A stretch of DNA of 64,000 nt from Solobacterium sp. (GCA_017404505.1 JAFRCE010000003.1:1-64000); one strand, 5' to 3'. Positions 53,206-63,895 are shown, counted from the first letter of the stretch. Numbers and translations are program-made. Notes: generated from the sequence alone by a model not told the origin.

Positions 53206-53857
53206 ACTTATACCCCGTTCCATGCACCGTGACAATTCTCTCACGGTATCTGCCGAGATTTCTTCTCAGCATCTTGATATGCGTATCGACCGTGCGGTCT
53301 TCGCCGTAATAGTCAAAGCCCCAGACTTCCTGCAGGAGCGTACGGCGGGAAAGCGCGATATTCGGATGAGAAAGCAGATAGATCAGAAGATCGATTTCCT
53401 TCGGTGTCAGATTGGCGCGCACGCCGTCCACGGTCACCGTGCGGCCCAGCACGTCTACCGAAAGACCGTCGAATCTCAGGGTGTTCTTGTCAACCGGCTT
53501 GCCGCGTTCCAGGATCACCTTGATACGGGCCATCAGTTCTTTCGGCGAGAACGGTTTCGAAACATAGTCGTCGACGCCCAGTTCAAAGCCGAACAGCTTG
53601 TCATATTCTTCCGTGCGGGCACTTAACATGATTACCGGCACATTGCAGATACGCTTGATTTCCCGGCAGGTCGAAAAGCCGTCGAGCTTCGGCATCATGA
53701 CATCGAGAACGACACAGTCATAATGTGCGGTTTTCAGTTTTTCCAGGGCTTCCATGCCGTCTTCCGCCTCATCGGCTTCATAGCCGTTGAGTTCGCAGTA
53801 TTCGCGCACGACTTCCCGGATGTTCTGTTCATCATCTACAATCAGTATTCTTGCCAT
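53195..53857 (-). CDS. OmpR-family response regulator 2
   Basis: 220 residues: receiver with DD at 8-9, phospho-acceptor Asp52 in LDVMMPKLDG and SKPFSPKEL Lys, then a winged-helix DNA-binding domain (TVDTHIKMLRRNL...GTGYKF). First gene of an operon with kinase 2, the tRNA methyltransferase and the M20-like protein. It lies nine bases after dnaE in the same direction. Confidence 0.95.
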   Translation of the reverse strand: MARILIVDDEQNIREVVREYCELNGYEADEAEDGMEALEKLKTAHYDCVVLDVMMPKLDGFSTCREIKRICNVPVIMLSARTEEYDKLFGFELGVDDYVSKPFSPKELMARIKVILERGKPVDKNTLRFDGLSVDVLGRTVTVDGVRANLTPKEIDLLIYLLSHPNIALSRRTLLQEVWGFDYYGEDRTVDTHIKMLRRNLGRYRERIVTVHGTGYKFET

Positions 53858-53866
53858 AGGTGTACC

Positions 53867-56800
53867 TCACTTCTTCTGGATGACGGTGATCGAATTTGCC
53901 AAGAGGCTTCCGTCATCGGATATTTTAGCATTAAAGAGGATGTATGTGCCACGTACGAGATTCTGGGAGACATTTCTGTACAGGGACGGCATGACGGCCA
54001 TATCCGCCTGCCCTGTTTCATCGGCGACCTTCAGGAAAGCCATCATGTCGCCTTTGCGGGTGCGGTGCTGGTGAACGCTGCGGATCACGCCGAAGCTGCT
54101 GATCGTTCCCCGGTGCAGACTGATGCTGGCCAGCCGCGGCACGTCGATCCGGTTCTTTTCCCGGATGATGACGACCGGCTGCCGGCCGAGATTGAAGCCC
54201 AGCACTTCCTTTTCCCGTTCGCTGATTTCCTCGTCGTCGTCCTTCATGCGCACCGGTGAAGGCTTAGATACGAGACCGAGATCGATCGTCACGATATCAC
54301 CGCGGCGGATCTGCACCAGTTCGGAATAACTGATTGCTTCATTCAGGCCCTGCCGCATGGTCGTGCGGCCCATCTGGAAACAGTCAAGCGCGCCGCTGTC
54401 GATCAGTGCCTCGATCATCGCCCGGCTGACCTTGCAAAGCAAGGCGCGGGCCGTGAAGTCATAGAAGTCCGTATAAAGACCGTTTTCCTCCCGTTCTTTG
54501 ATCAGAGCTTCGGAGGCGTGCGCTCCGACCCCTTTGACGATCGAAAGCGGACAGAGGATACGGCTGTTTTTATGCTGGTAGACCGTGGTGCTGTAGTTGA
54601 TATGCGGAGCGTATACACGGATCTGTTTCTGCCGGCATTCGTCGATATACAGCGCAGTTCGCGTTTCGTCACCGATGACATGGTTCAAAAGCGCCGTGTA
54701 GAAATGCCGAGGCATATTCGCTTTCAGATAGGCAAGCTGCCAGGATACCAGACTGTAAGCGACAGCGTGTGATTTGTTGAAGCCGTAGCCGCCGAAGCGG
54801 GAAACAAGATCAAACAGTTCTTCGGCCGTTTCCCGGCTGTAGCCGTTGTTCAGACAGCCGGAAACAAACTCGTCCTTCAAAGCCTGAAGTTCGTCTTCTT
54901 TCTTTTTGGACATCGCTTTGCGGAGCACGTCTGCCCGGCCAAGCGAGAAGCCGGCGCAGATCTCGGCTGTTTTCATCGCCTGTTCCTGATAGATCATGAC
55001 ACCGAAGGTGTCCTTCAGGACCTCTTCCAGACCGGCCGCCGGATAACGGATGCTTTCCGGATGCTTTTTATTCTCGATATACTGCGGGATGCTTTCCATC
55101 GATGCCGGCCGGTAAAGAGCCAGCGCGGCGGTAACATCCGCGAAGGTTTCCGGCTGCATCCGGCGCAGCAGGGACTTCATGCCTTCCGATTCGAACTGGA
55201 AAACGCCGACCGTGTCCGCCGCCGCGAACAGACGGCATGTCTTTTCGTCGTCGAGCGGAATGTTCATGATATTGAAATCCGGATCGTCTTCCTGGATCTT
55301 CTGGACGATCTCATCGATCAGGGAAAGATTGCGCAGACCGAGGAAGTCCATCTTGATCAGACCTCTTTCCTCAAGATAGTCCATTGTGAACTGGCTGGTG
55401 CGCATGCCTTCCTGCAGACGCATCAGTGGAATGACGCCGGACAGTTCCCGAGAAGACATGATGATGCCGGCCGGATGGATCGACGCATGCCGCGGCAGAC
55501 CTTCCAGTCGTTCGGCAATCTGAAACAGGCGGATGAAGCGGCTGTCGCTTTCCGCCATCTGCTTCAGACGGCTGTTCTGCTGCAGAGCTTTCGAAAGCGT
55601 CATCTTCGGCAGGTTGGGAATCAGCCGCAGCAGAGTCGATATATCACGGGCATTGACATTGAGGACCTTGCCGACATCGCGGATCACCTGCCGCGCGGCC
55701 AGGGTGCCGAACGTCACGATATTGGCAATGTGCTCTTCCCCGTAGGTTTCATAGACATACTGAAGGATCTCATCACGGCGGTCATCGGGAATGTCCGTGT
55801 CGATATCCGGCATGGATACCCGCTCGGGATTCAGAAAACGTTCAAAAAGCAGATCGTACTTCAGCGGATCCACCATCGTGATGCCCAGGCAGTAGGCCAC
55901 CAGACTGCCGGCTGCGCTGCCCCGGCCGGGACCGACATAGATGCCGTTTTTGCGGGCATAGCGGATGAAGTCATAGACGATCAGGAAATAGTCTTCGAAA
56001 TGCATGCGGGCGATCACGTCCAGTTCATACCTCAGACGGTTCTGATAAGCCGGATCGTATTTCCCCTGCAGTCTTTTCTGCAGGCCGGCCTGACACAGTC
56101 TCGGCAGATAAGAAGCGCTGTCCATGCCGTTTTTTACCGGATAGGCAGGTAGACTGGTTTTTTCCAGCTGATAATCCGCCCGGCATTCAGCGGCGATTTC
56201 ATCCGTCCGCTGCAGGTCGTCCGCTTCATACAGACCGGCCATTTCCGTTTCGGAAAGCAGGTAGCGGCCGCTGATCAGGCCGAGGGTCGGATCGTTGATG
56301 TTCTTCTGGGTGCGGATGCCGCAGAGGATACGGTAATCCTCGGCGTCTTCCTTCATCAGGTAATACACTTTGTTCAGAGCGGCAGTGCGGATTCCCTGAT
56401 TGCGGGCCAGTCTTTTCAGCAGCGCATTGCGTTCTTTCCAAAGGGAAGCGTTCTGATAGGACAGGGCAATATCAAAAGGCGGCAGTTCCTGCTTCATGGT
56501 CTGCAGACGTTCCGTGATCACCTCGCTGCGGCCGCCGATCAGGGCATCATCCAGCCATCCCCCTTCCCCATACGCGATCAGGAAGCAGTGGCCGGCAAAT
56601 TCGTTCAGTTCCGCCAGCGTGCACGGCCTGTTTTCCGTACAGAGCAGACTGGAAAGACGCATCAGGTTTTTATAACCGATATTGTCTTTGCATAACAGCA
56701 GAAACGGAACGGTCTGTTCATGATAGAGGCAGTCTGCCTCCAGACCGACGATCGGCCGGATATTGTATTTCCGGCATTCCCTGAGAAACAGCGGAACGCC

Positions 56801-56932
56801 ATGCATGACATTATGGTCGCTCAGAACGGCATAACGAAAACCCATCTCCGCCGCCTTCTGCACGTAAGATGGTATGCGGACAGTGCTGTCCAGTAGCGTA
56901 TAACAGCTGCGTACCATGAGATGCGTCGTCAT
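53867..56932 (-). CDS. dnaE: DNA polymerase III alpha subunit (DnaE type)
   Basis: 1021 residues. N-terminal PHP domain (LSDHNVMHGVPLF), palm with the catalytic acidic motif PDIDTDIPDDRRDE, thumb and fingers with GPGRGSAAGSLVAYCLGI, tandem HhH region and a C-terminal OB fold (TISSFGVIRSVHQHRTRKGDMMAFLKV). It has no 3'-5' exonuclease domain, so it is DnaE-type, not PolC. ATG 56932 (MTTHLMVRSCYTLLDS) fits homologues. There is no Shine-Dalgarno; TATAAT lies seven bases upstream. Confidence 0.96.
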   Translation of the reverse strand: MTTHLMVRSCYTLLDSTVRIPSYVQKAAEMGFRYAVLSDHNVMHGVPLFLRECRKYNIRPIVGLEADCLYHEQTVPFLLLCKDNIGYKNLMRLSSLLCTENRPCTLAELNEFAGHCFLIAYGEGGWLDDALIGGRSEVITERLQTMKQELPPFDIALSYQNASLWKERNALLKRLARNQGIRTAALNKVYYLMKEDAEDYRILCGIRTQKNINDPTLGLISGRYLLSETEMAGLYEADDLQRTDEIAAECRADYQLEKTSLPAYPVKNGMDSASYLPRLCQAGLQKRLQGKYDPAYQNRLRYELDVIARMHFEDYFLIVYDFIRYARKNGIYVGPGRGSAAGSLVAYCLGITMVDPLKYDLLFERFLNPERVSMPDIDTDIPDDRRDEILQYVYETYGEEHIANIVTFGTLAARQVIRDVGKVLNVNARDISTLLRLIPNLPKMTLSKALQQNSRLKQMAESDSRFIRLFQIAERLEGLPRHASIHPAGIIMSSRELSGVIPLMRLQEGMRTSQFTMDYLEERGLIKMDFLGLRNLSLIDEIVQKIQEDDPDFNIMNIPLDDEKTCRLFAAADTVGVFQFESEGMKSLLRRMQPETFADVTAALALYRPASMESIPQYIENKKHPESIRYPAAGLEEVLKDTFGVMIYQEQAMKTAEICAGFSLGRADVLRKAMSKKKEDELQALKDEFVSGCLNNGYSRETAEELFDLVSRFGGYGFNKSHAVAYSLVSWQLAYLKANMPRHFYTALLNHVIGDETRTALYIDECRQKQIRVYAPHINYSTTVYQHKNSRILCPLSIVKGVGAHASEALIKEREENGLYTDFYDFTARALLCKVSRAMIEALIDSGALDCFQMGRTTMRQGLNEAISYSELVQIRRGDIVTIDLGLVSKPSPVRMKDDDEEISEREKEVLGFNLGRQPVVIIREKNRIDVPRLASISLHRGTISSFGVIRSVHQHRTRKGDMMAFLKVADETGQADMAVMPSLYRNVSQNLVRGTYILFNAKISDDGSLLANSITVIQKK

Positions 56933-56939
56933 CTTTGTC

Positions 56940-56945
56940 ATTATA
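56940..56945 (-). promoter_or_regulatory. -10 box of dnaE
   Basis: TATAAT on the minus strand seven bases before the dnaE ATG at 56932, with no good -35 and no Shine-Dalgarno, predicting a leaderless mRNA. Confidence 0.45.
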
Positions 56946-57091
56946 TACCATTCACCATGCGAATAACGTGTTTTCAATTATATAAGGATAAATCCCGGCG
57001 ATTTCCTGAAAATCCAGGGTGGTTGGTGATTTTTATCCGCGGCAGAATATGGTAACATAATAGGGATGCTTCTAGTAATTCGGGAGGCGAT

Positions 57092-59662
57092 ATGAAAAAA
57101 GAAAAAACCAAAAAGGAAATAACTGTGAATACAGTGGATACAGAAAAACTGAAGGAACTCGAGAATGTTTCCGACGAGCGCTGGAAGAAACGTTCGAAAG
57201 CCCGCAGCAAACTGATCTGGAAACGGATCGGTGTCGGCTTCATGGTCTTCATGGTGGCGGTCTACTGTGTCGTCGGTATCGGCGGTCTGTGGTTTGCCCA
57301 GAAGCTGCTCAAAGGCATGCCGGAGCTGCGTATTGCCGACTTCATCAGTGAAGAATCCAGTAAGATCTACGACGCCAACGGCTCGCTGGTAACGGAAATC
57401 GGTACCTACTACCGTGAGAACATCACCTATGAAGACTGTCCGGAAGTGCTGATCGACGCCTTCCTGGCGGTCGAGGATTCCCGTTTCTTCTCGCACAACG
57501 GCTTCGATATTCCGCGTTTCTCAAAGGCGGCCATCGAAACCCTGATCCGTCACAATACCCAGGGCGGTTCCACCTTCACGATGCAGCTGGTCAAGAATAC
57601 CTACTTCTCGATCGACGATATCGAGACCGGCGGTGTCGAGCGTGAAGCGACCCTGAACTATAAAGCCCAGCAGATCATCCTGTCGATGGAGCTGGAGCAC
57701 TACCTGGACAAGCGGCAGATCTTCGAACTGTTCCTGAACAAGATGAATTTCGGCCAGCGTATCCGCGGTGTCGAAAAAGCCGCCCAGTACTACTTCAACA
57801 AACATACCAACCAGCTGAATCTGAGCGAAAGCGCCCTGCTGGCCGGCATCATCAATCTGCCGAACGGCTATAACCCGTATAACTATCTGGACAAGGCGAC
57901 AGCCCGCAGGAACGAGGTTCTCGACTATATGGTCCAGCATGGCTATATCAGCGAGGAAGAATGCGATCTTGCCAAGGCCATCAAGGTTGAAGATCAGCTG
58001 ATCGGTGAAGATCACATGCGCATCGAAAGCAGTTCCTACGGCCAGTACATCGACGCGGTTCTCGAAGAAGTCATGGCCATGACCGGTTATGATCCGGTCT
58101 ATGTCGGCATGAATATCTACACCGCGCTGATCCCCGGCATTCAGGAAGAAATCGAAGCGATTGAAAACGAAGAAACCGATATTATCTTCCCGGATGATCT
58201 GATACAGTGTGCCATCATCTCAATCAATAATACCAATGGTGAGATCGCCGGCATCGGCGGCGGCCGCTTTTACACCGGCGGCGCCCGTCTGCTCAACCGC
58301 GCCACATCGCAGTACAAGCAGCCGGGTTCTTCCGTCAAGCCGTTCCTGTCCTACGCCCTCGCCTTTGAATACCTTGGTTATTCAATGGACGAAGTTCTGG
58401 AAGACAAACCGATCACCTATCCGGGTGAAAGCCGTACCCTGGTCAACGCCACCGGCAACTACTCCGGCATCGTCAGTATCCGTGACGCGGTCGGCAGTTC
58501 GCTGAACATTCCCGCTATTATCACCCTGCAGCGCGTGCAGGAGAAAGTCGGCAGCGACGTCATTGTCAAATATCTGAAGGATATGGGCATCAGCCATGCC
58601 GATTATGATACCTTCCACCTGTCATACGCCATCGGTGCCAACCAGTTCGAACTGACGGTCAAGGAACTGGCCGGCGCCCATGCGACGATGATCAACCTCG
58701 GCGTATACAACGAACCGCATACGGTCCGCAAAGTCGAACTGGAAACCGGCGAAACATATTATCCGCAGAATCAGAACGTCCGTGTTCTTTCCCCGGGCAG
58801 CTGCTATCTGGTTGACCTGTTAATGGAAAACAACGTCCATTACCGGGCCTTCAACTACATGCAGGTCCTGCAAAGAGGCTATCCGGTCTATGCCAAAACC
58901 GGCACGACCGACTGGGGTGACGACGGTCTGCAGTTCGGTATCCCGCAGGGTGCCGCCAAAGACCATCTGATGGTCTCCAGCACATCCAACTACACGAACG
59001 CCGTCTGGCTTGGCTATGACAAAGGTGAACCAGGCGGTATGACATGGATGCCGATGTGGAAGCTGAATCTGAATATCACCGGCCGCATCAACATCCACCT
59101 TCTCGATGTGGAAGAATACTACGCAAGCGATCTGAGCGGTGTTTCGATGCCGTCTGATCTGACAACCGTCTCCTACGTTCAGGGAACCTTCCCGCACGTT
59201 ATGCCGGGCGGAGTCGGCGGCAGTATCGTGACTTCCATGGCTTCCGTTGCAGGTGTCGAAAACTCACCGCTGATTTCCGGCGCGGAATGCAACAACTGCC
59301 GGATGAGCAGCTACCGCGGCAACAAGTCCGAAGAAGAAGACGAAGACGATGAGGAATCTGACCCTGCCGAAACAACCAATACGGCACCAGCTCAGCCAGC
59401 CACGGAAGAACCGGCATATACCTATCACTGCTGGAATGATACATGGGCACCAGATGCCAGCGGCTGTCCGGCTCAGCCTCAGCAGCCGGATGTACCGCCG
59501 GAACCGGATCCGCCGCAGCCACAGGAACCGGATCCGCCGCAACCACAGGAACCGGATCCGCCGCAGCCAAAGACCTTTACCTGTCCGGACGGATCCGTCG
59601 TGGAAGACGAGAGCGCCTGTCCGGTAACGACCAATTCGGTTCCTGAGGAACCAAAAAACTGA
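57092..59662 (+). CDS. Class A penicillin-binding protein (PBP1a family)
   Basis: 856 residues. A basic cytoplasmic tail, membrane segment at about 46-70, GT51 transglycosylase with the catalytic Glu in FLAVEDSRFF and QGGSTFTMQLVKN, then a transpeptidase domain with PGSSVKPF (SxxK), SSLN (SxN) and AKTGTTDWG (KTG). The C-terminal about 130 residues have acidic and Pro-rich stretches, three EPDPPQPQ repeats and two short cysteine-pair modules. It polymerises and cross-links peptidoglycan. GGGAGG precedes ATG 57092. Divergent from dnaE. Confidence 0.96.
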   Translation: MKKEKTKKEITVNTVDTEKLKELENVSDERWKKRSKARSKLIWKRIGVGFMVFMVAVYCVVGIGGLWFAQKLLKGMPELRIADFISEESSKIYDANGSLVTEIGTYYRENITYEDCPEVLIDAFLAVEDSRFFSHNGFDIPRFSKAAIETLIRHNTQGGSTFTMQLVKNTYFSIDDIETGGVEREATLNYKAQQIILSMELEHYLDKRQIFELFLNKMNFGQRIRGVEKAAQYYFNKHTNQLNLSESALLAGIINLPNGYNPYNYLDKATARRNEVLDYMVQHGYISEEECDLAKAIKVEDQLIGEDHMRIESSSYGQYIDAVLEEVMAMTGYDPVYVGMNIYTALIPGIQEEIEAIENEETDIIFPDDLIQCAIISINNTNGEIAGIGGGRFYTGGARLLNRATSQYKQPGSSVKPFLSYALAFEYLGYSMDEVLEDKPITYPGESRTLVNATGNYSGIVSIRDAVGSSLNIPAIITLQRVQEKVGSDVIVKYLKDMGISHADYDTFHLSYAIGANQFELTVKELAGAHATMINLGVYNEPHTVRKVELETGETYYPQNQNVRVLSPGSCYLVDLLMENNVHYRAFNYMQVLQRGYPVYAKTGTTDWGDDGLQFGIPQGAAKDHLMVSSTSNYTNAVWLGYDKGEPGGMTWMPMWKLNLNITGRINIHLLDVEEYYASDLSGVSMPSDLTTVSYVQGTFPHVMPGGVGGSIVTSMASVAGVENSPLISGAECNNCRMSSYRGNKSEEEDEDDEESDPAETTNTAPAQPATEEPAYTYHCWNDTWAPDASGCPAQPQQPDVPPEPDPPQPQEPDPPQPQEPDPPQPKTFTCPDGSVVEDESACPVTTNSVPEEPKN
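59500..59574 (+). repeat. 24-base tandem repeats in the PBP tail
   Basis: Three near-identical 24-base units encoding EPDPPQPQ, EPDPPQPQ and EPDPPQPK. The third base of some codons differs between units, so they are conserved at the protein level and prone to copy-number change. Confidence 0.85.
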
Positions 59663-59678
59663 AGCAGAATCCATGAAC

Positions 59679-59709
59679 AGAAAGAGGCCCTCGTGTCCTC
59701 TTTCTTTTA
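59679..59709 (+). terminator. Terminator of the PBP gene
   Basis: AGAAAGAGG / CCTCTTTCT with a nine-base loop and a T-rich tail. Confidence 0.85.
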
Positions 59710-59721
59710 TTTCGGCTGATG

Positions 59722-59750
59722 AAAAAAAGACATACTTTGCGTATGTCTTT
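59722..59750 (-). terminator. Terminator of the cmk-der-gpsA operon
   Basis: AAAGACATAC / GTATGTCTTT with a five-base loop and a run of T residues on the minus strand, next to the gpsA stop codon. Confidence 0.9.
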
Positions 59751-60760
59751 CAGCGTTGGTAATTCCCTTTTCCCTCTTTTTTCAGGTCGCGGGCCATCAG
59801 TTCAGATATGGCCTGGCGGGGATCCTTGTTTTCGTACAGTACGGCATAGACCTGATCGGTGATCGGCATTTCGATACCGAGCCGCATCGCTTCTTCATGA
59901 ACGACTTTGCAGGCGAAGATGCCTTCCACGGTTTTCGTGTTGTTCTTCATGAATTCCGCAGCGCCGCCCGCCTTGCCGATTTCATAGCCGGCCATGAAGT
60001 TGCGGGAATGACGGGATGTGCAGGTGACGATCAGATCACCGACTCCGTCAAGACCGAGGAACGTTTCCTGTCTGCCGCCAAGCAGCACACCAAATCTTGT
60101 CATTTCGGCAAGACCTCTTGTAATCAGCGCCGCTTTGGCATTGTCACCCTGTCCTACCCCTTCCAGCACACCGGAAGCGATTGCCATGACATTTTTCAGC
60201 GCGACACCGATTTCGGCGCCGGTCACATCGCTGTTCGTATATACCCGGAAATAATCATTGGAGAACATCCGCTGGATCAGAGCGGCTGCTTCTTCGTTAT
60301 CGCTGACCGCGTTGATGACGGTAAGTTTGCGGATGATGACCTCTTCCGCGTGAGACGGACCGATCAGGGAAACAACGGCCTTCAGAGTGCCTTCCGGCAT
60401 GGTTTCCTGAATCACCTCGGAAAGCCGCTTATGGGATATGGGATGGAAGCCCTTGGCGACATTGATCACGATGACCGGCCGGCTTACATGCTCGACGGCC
60501 CGCTGCAGAACGGATTCCATGGCATTGGTCGGAACTGCAAGCAGAAGAATGTCGGCATCTCTGACAATACCGATATCGTTCGATGCTTTCAGTGCTTCGT
60601 TGATCTCTGTGTCAAAGAAACGGCTGTTGCGGTGGTGCAGAGTGATATCGTCGATTTCCTTCTGGTCTCTGCCCCACATGACAACTTCCTGATGATTGTC
60701 CGCCAGGACCTGTCCCAGTGCTGTACCCCAGCTTCCGGTACCGAGAATCACCGTTTTCAT
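59750..60760 (-). CDS. gpsA: NAD(P)-dependent glycerol-3-phosphate dehydrogenase
   Basis: 336 residues; reduces dihydroxyacetone phosphate to sn-glycerol-3-phosphate for phospholipid synthesis. Rossmann motif [11 protein letters not shown] at 7-17, [17 protein letters not shown] and the [27 protein letters not shown] signature with the catalytic Lys. It overlaps der by 4 bases, the standard der-gpsA order. Confidence 0.97.
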   Translation of the reverse strand: MKTVILGTGSWGTALGQVLADNHQEVVMWGRDQKEIDDITLHHRNSRFFDTEINEALKASNDIGIVRDADILLLAVPTNAMESVLQRAVEHVSRPVIVINVAKGFHPISHKRLSEVIQETMPEGTLKAVVSLIGPSHAEEVIIRKLTVINAVSDNEEAAALIQRMFSNDYFRVYTNSDVTGAEIGVALKNVMAIASGVLEGVGQGDNAKAALITRGLAEMTRFGVLLGGRQETFLGLDGVGDLIVTCTSRHSRNFMAGYEIGKAGGAAEFMKNNTKTVEGIFACKVVHEEAMRLGIEMPITDQVYAVLYENKDPRQAISELMARDLKKEGKGNYQR

Positions 60761-62076
60761 TCCGACACCTTCTTTCTCACAATGATGCGGATCGGCGTTC
60801 CTTCCAGATCGAACGCCTGCCGCAGCGAGTTTTCAAGGAACCGCTGATAAGAGAAATGCAGCAGTTTCGGATCGTTACAGGAAAGCACGAAAGTCGGCGG
60901 CTGCGTTGCAACCTGGGTCGCGTAGTAAATACGGAAACGCTTGCCGTTGCGGGCCGGCGTCGGATTGGTGATCTGGGTGTCGGCGATGACTTCATTGAGA
61001 ATGTTCGTTGGAATACGGCGGCAGGCATTTTCATAGACCCGGTCGACGACCGGCAGGATCGTATCCACGCGCTGGTGTGTTTTCGCACTGACGAAGACGA
61101 TCGGCGCATAGGACAGATAAGCGAATTCGACACGGATGCGCTCGATGAACTGGTTCATCGTCTTGTCGTCCTTCTCGACCGCGTCCCATTTGTTGACGAC
61201 GATGATGATCGGTTTACCTGCTTCACTGGCATAGCCGGCAACGTGCTTGTCCTGTTCCCGGATACCGGCGGCTCCGTCGATCAGAAACAGTGCCACGTCA
61301 CAGCGTTCGATCGCTGTCATGGCCCGCAGAACCGAATACTTCTCGACCGATTCATAGACCTTGCCGCGCTTGCGGATACCGGCGGTATCGACAATGACAT
61401 ACGGTCTGCCTTCATGTTCAAAAGCCGTATCGATCGCATCCCGGGTTGTTCCCTGCACATCGGAAACGATCGAGCGTTCTTCTCTGAGAATGGCGTTGAC
61501 CAGCGAGGACTTGCCGACGTTCGGTTCACCGATCACAGCAATGTGAATGCCTTCCTGACGGGCGTCAGGATCCGCTTCCGGCATCAGTCTGACACATTCG
61601 TCAAGAATGTCTCCGATACCGATGCCGTGAATACCGGAGCAGGCGATCGGATCTCCGATACCAAGGTTATAGAATTCGTAGATATTCATGGCCCGGGTAT
61701 GATCATCGATAAAATTAACGGCCAGAACGACAGGCTTGTCCTGCCGCTGCAGAATACCGGCAATATAACGGTCGTCATCCGTCAGGCCGGTTTTACCGTT
61801 GGTGACCATCAGAATCACATCCGCTTCGTTGATGGCGATCTGAACCTGCGCTCTGATTTCTTCCTGATACGGCTGATCCTGCAGCTGAATGCCGCCGGTA
61901 TCGATCAGCTGAAAGTCACAGCCGGTCCATTCTCCCTTGGCATAAATGCGGTCACGGGTTACACCGGGTGTGTCTTCGACAATGGAGACACGCTGACCGG
62001 CAATTCGATTAAAGATCGTAGACTTACCGACATTCGGTCTGCCTACGATCGCAATTACTCCTGATTTCATTGTCAC
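60757..62076 (-). CDS. der: Ribosome-associated GTPase Der (EngA)
   Basis: 439 residues with two tandem GTPase domains: GRPNVGKST ... DTGG ... NFID near the N-terminus and [10 protein letters not shown] ... DTAGI ... NKWD in the second, then a KH-like domain. Needed for 50S subunit assembly. Overlaps cmk and gpsA by 4 bases each. Confidence 0.97.
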   Translation of the reverse strand: MTMKSGVIAIVGRPNVGKSTIFNRIAGQRVSIVEDTPGVTRDRIYAKGEWTGCDFQLIDTGGIQLQDQPYQEEIRAQVQIAINEADVILMVTNGKTGLTDDDRYIAGILQRQDKPVVLAVNFIDDHTRAMNIYEFYNLGIGDPIACSGIHGIGIGDILDECVRLMPEADPDARQEGIHIAVIGEPNVGKSSLVNAILREERSIVSDVQGTTRDAIDTAFEHEGRPYVIVDTAGIRKRGKVYESVEKYSVLRAMTAIERCDVALFLIDGAAGIREQDKHVAGYASEAGKPIIIVVNKWDAVEKDDKTMNQFIERIRVEFAYLSYAPIVFVSAKTHQRVDTILPVVDRVYENACRRIPTNILNEVIADTQITNPTPARNGKRFRIYYATQVATQPPTFVLSCNDPKLLHFSYQRFLENSLRQAFDLEGTPIRIIVRKKVSE

Positions 62077-62744
62077 TCCTCCTTCTGAAGGAATTTTTCA
62101 CAAAGCTGATAGATCGCTTCTGTTACTTCCGGAATCGTCATATCGGAAGTATCGATTTCAATCGCGTCATCAGCCTTGCGCAGCGGTGAATGTTCACGGT
62201 GCATGTCCTGATAATCGCGCTCGGCGATTTCCTTGGCGATCGTTTCAATATCGGAAGTCGGAATGCCCTTCTCGATATTCTGCTTATAACGGCGTTCAGC
62301 TCTCGCATACGCGGACGCAGTCATATAGATCTTGACTTCCGCATCCTTTAATACGACCGTACCGATGTCACGGCCGTCCATGATAAAGCCCTTGGCTTTT
62401 GCCATTTCCTGCTGTCTGGCTACCAGATCGGCACGGACCTTTTCCAGCTTGGAAACGTCACTGGCTGCCATACTGACTTCATCCGCACGGATATCGGTCG
62501 AAACATCCTTTCCATCCAGGAATACTTTTCCGTCCGGTGTCAGGGTGATTTCCGTATTCTTCAGCATCTCGCATACAGATGCTTCATCATCCAGGGCAAT
62601 ACCGCTCTGCAGTGCTTTCAGAGCTGTGCAGCGGTACATCGCACCGGTGTCGAGATGTACATAATTGAGAATCTTGGCCAGTTCTTTGGCAATGGTGCTT
62701 TTTCCGGCAGCACTCGGTCCGTCGATTGCAATATTAATACGCAT
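62073..62744 (-). CDS. cmk: Cytidylate kinase
   Basis: 223 residues; phosphorylates CMP and dCMP. P-loop [12 protein letters not shown] at 9-20, the LDTGAMYR substrate motif and [29 protein letters not shown] are intact. cmk-der-gpsA is a common Firmicute order, here without rpsA between cmk and der. The start ATG 62744 lies seven bases after the upstream gene's stop codon. Confidence 0.97.
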   Translation of the reverse strand: MRINIAIDGPSAAGKSTIAKELAKILNYVHLDTGAMYRCTALKALQSGIALDDEASVCEMLKNTEITLTPDGKVFLDGKDVSTDIRADEVSMAASDVSKLEKVRADLVARQQEMAKAKGFIMDGRDIGTVVLKDAEVKIYMTASAYARAERRYKQNIEKGIPTSDIETIAKEIAERDYQDMHREHSPLRKADDAIEIDTSDMTIPEVTEAIYQLCEKFLQKEE

Positions 62745-62750
62745 GGTTTT

Positions 62751-63734
62751 TTACCTTCCTGATACGATGAAGATCCAGTAAAGCACGATCATCAAGAGCA
62801 CTGCGACAGCAACGATCAGAACGATCAGAACAATATTCAGGATCCGGTTGGTCTGGTTCATCTTGTCATTGACTTCACTGAGATTATCTTCATAATCGTC
62901 CAGCTGGGCACGCATCTGGGTCGTTTCATTCAGCAGCTGCTGTCGGGTATTGCGGTCAGAATCAAGATGACTGCGGTAGGAATCATCACTCATATAGTCA
63001 GAAGTGCCGGTGCGCTTGCCGTTGACCAGACTCTGCACTTCCGCCATGATGTCTTCTTTTGACATTGTCTTGGTGTCTTCTTCCGGAGCGGTCGAAGGAA
63101 TCGGATCCATCCGCTCGGTATTCTCACTGCCGCCGAAGCTTCCGCCATGCGGTACGAAGTAAGGAATATCCGATGTTTCGTTGGTGATCTCTTCCACCTT
63201 CGGCTTCGGTTTCGGTTTCGGCTGTTTGACAGCCGGCTTGACCGGTTCCGGTGATGGCGCGGGGGCCGGTGAAGAAGCTGGCCGCGGATAAGGCCGCAGC
63301 GGCGCGGAAGAAGCTTCCTGCAGTTTGCGCGTCGCGTCCAGCTGATTCAGAACATTCAGGCTGGTCTTGTCCGATACGGCATGACCCTGATCAATGTTGT
63401 ACTGCTTCACTTCGCGGATATATTCATCCAGATAATCGTTGTCGAAACTGGAATGATTCTCGTTCTGCTCAAAGATATCGTCAGCGTTGAACCCGAGATC
63501 GATTTCAGGTGTTTCCGTGAAGATCGGATCGTCAGACGGCGGCAGCACCTTGGCGTGCGCGGCGTCATGATCGTCTTCGGTATAGTCCTGAGGTGCCGCG
63601 AAGTTGTCAGAGTTAATTTGATTCAGGCGGCGTTTATATCTGGACAGTTCCTTTGTCGAAATGTCATCATCAATATCATGCTGAAGACGGTTCCTCAGCT
63701 CTCTGTATTTTTCGGTACGTGATAACTCTGCCAT
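62751..63734 (-). CDS. Tail-anchored acidic protein of unknown function
   Basis: 327 residues. Acidic, low-complexity N-terminal half, a Pro/Lys stretch near 165-200 (PAPAPSPEPVKPAVKQPKPK), a coiled coil near 270-300 and one C-terminal membrane segment (about 303-325). There is no signal peptide, so it should be tail-anchored with the bulk in the cytoplasm. I do not recognise the family. GGAG lies six bases before ATG 63734. Position at the head of cmk-der-gpsA suggests constitutive expression. Confidence 0.8.
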   Translation of the reverse strand: MAELSRTEKYRELRNRLQHDIDDDISTKELSRYKRRLNQINSDNFAAPQDYTEDDHDAAHAKVLPPSDDPIFTETPEIDLGFNADDIFEQNENHSSFDNDYLDEYIREVKQYNIDQGHAVSDKTSLNVLNQLDATRKLQEASSAPLRPYPRPASSPAPAPSPEPVKPAVKQPKPKPKPKVEEITNETSDIPYFVPHGGSFGGSENTERMDPIPSTAPEEDTKTMSKEDIMAEVQSLVNGKRTGTSDYMSDDSYRSHLDSDRNTRQQLLNETTQMRAQLDDYEDNLSEVNDKMNQTNRILNIVLIVLIVAVAVLLMIVLYWIFIVSGR

Positions 63735-63756
63735 AGTTTTCTCCAATATCCAGTTA

Positions 63757-63765
63757 ATTATATCA
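63757..63765 (-). promoter_or_regulatory. Extended -10 promoter of the tail-anchored gene operon
   Basis: TG-A-TATAAT on the minus strand, about 22 bases before ATG 63734; the -35 is poor. Confidence 0.5.
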
Positions 63766-63851
63766 TAGGTTAATCAGATTTCGTCTCCTCATCCGGACCT
63801 CTATACGACTTTTTTGCCTGTTTTTAAGCCGTTTTCGCCCTCTTCCGCCGG

Positions 63852-63886
63852 TGAAATGAAAACACCTGCTTTTGAAGGCAGGTGTT
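63852..63886 (-). terminator. Terminator after the ECF S-component gene
   Basis: AACACCTGC / GCAGGTGTT with an eight-base loop and TTTTCATTTC on the minus strand. Confidence 0.85.
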
Positions 63887-63895
63887 CATCTTCCC

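Noticed and set aside
59500..59574. Tandem repeats considered as a CRISPR or intergenic repeat
   Set aside because: They are in frame within the PBP gene and encode a Pro/Glu-rich repeat without spacers.
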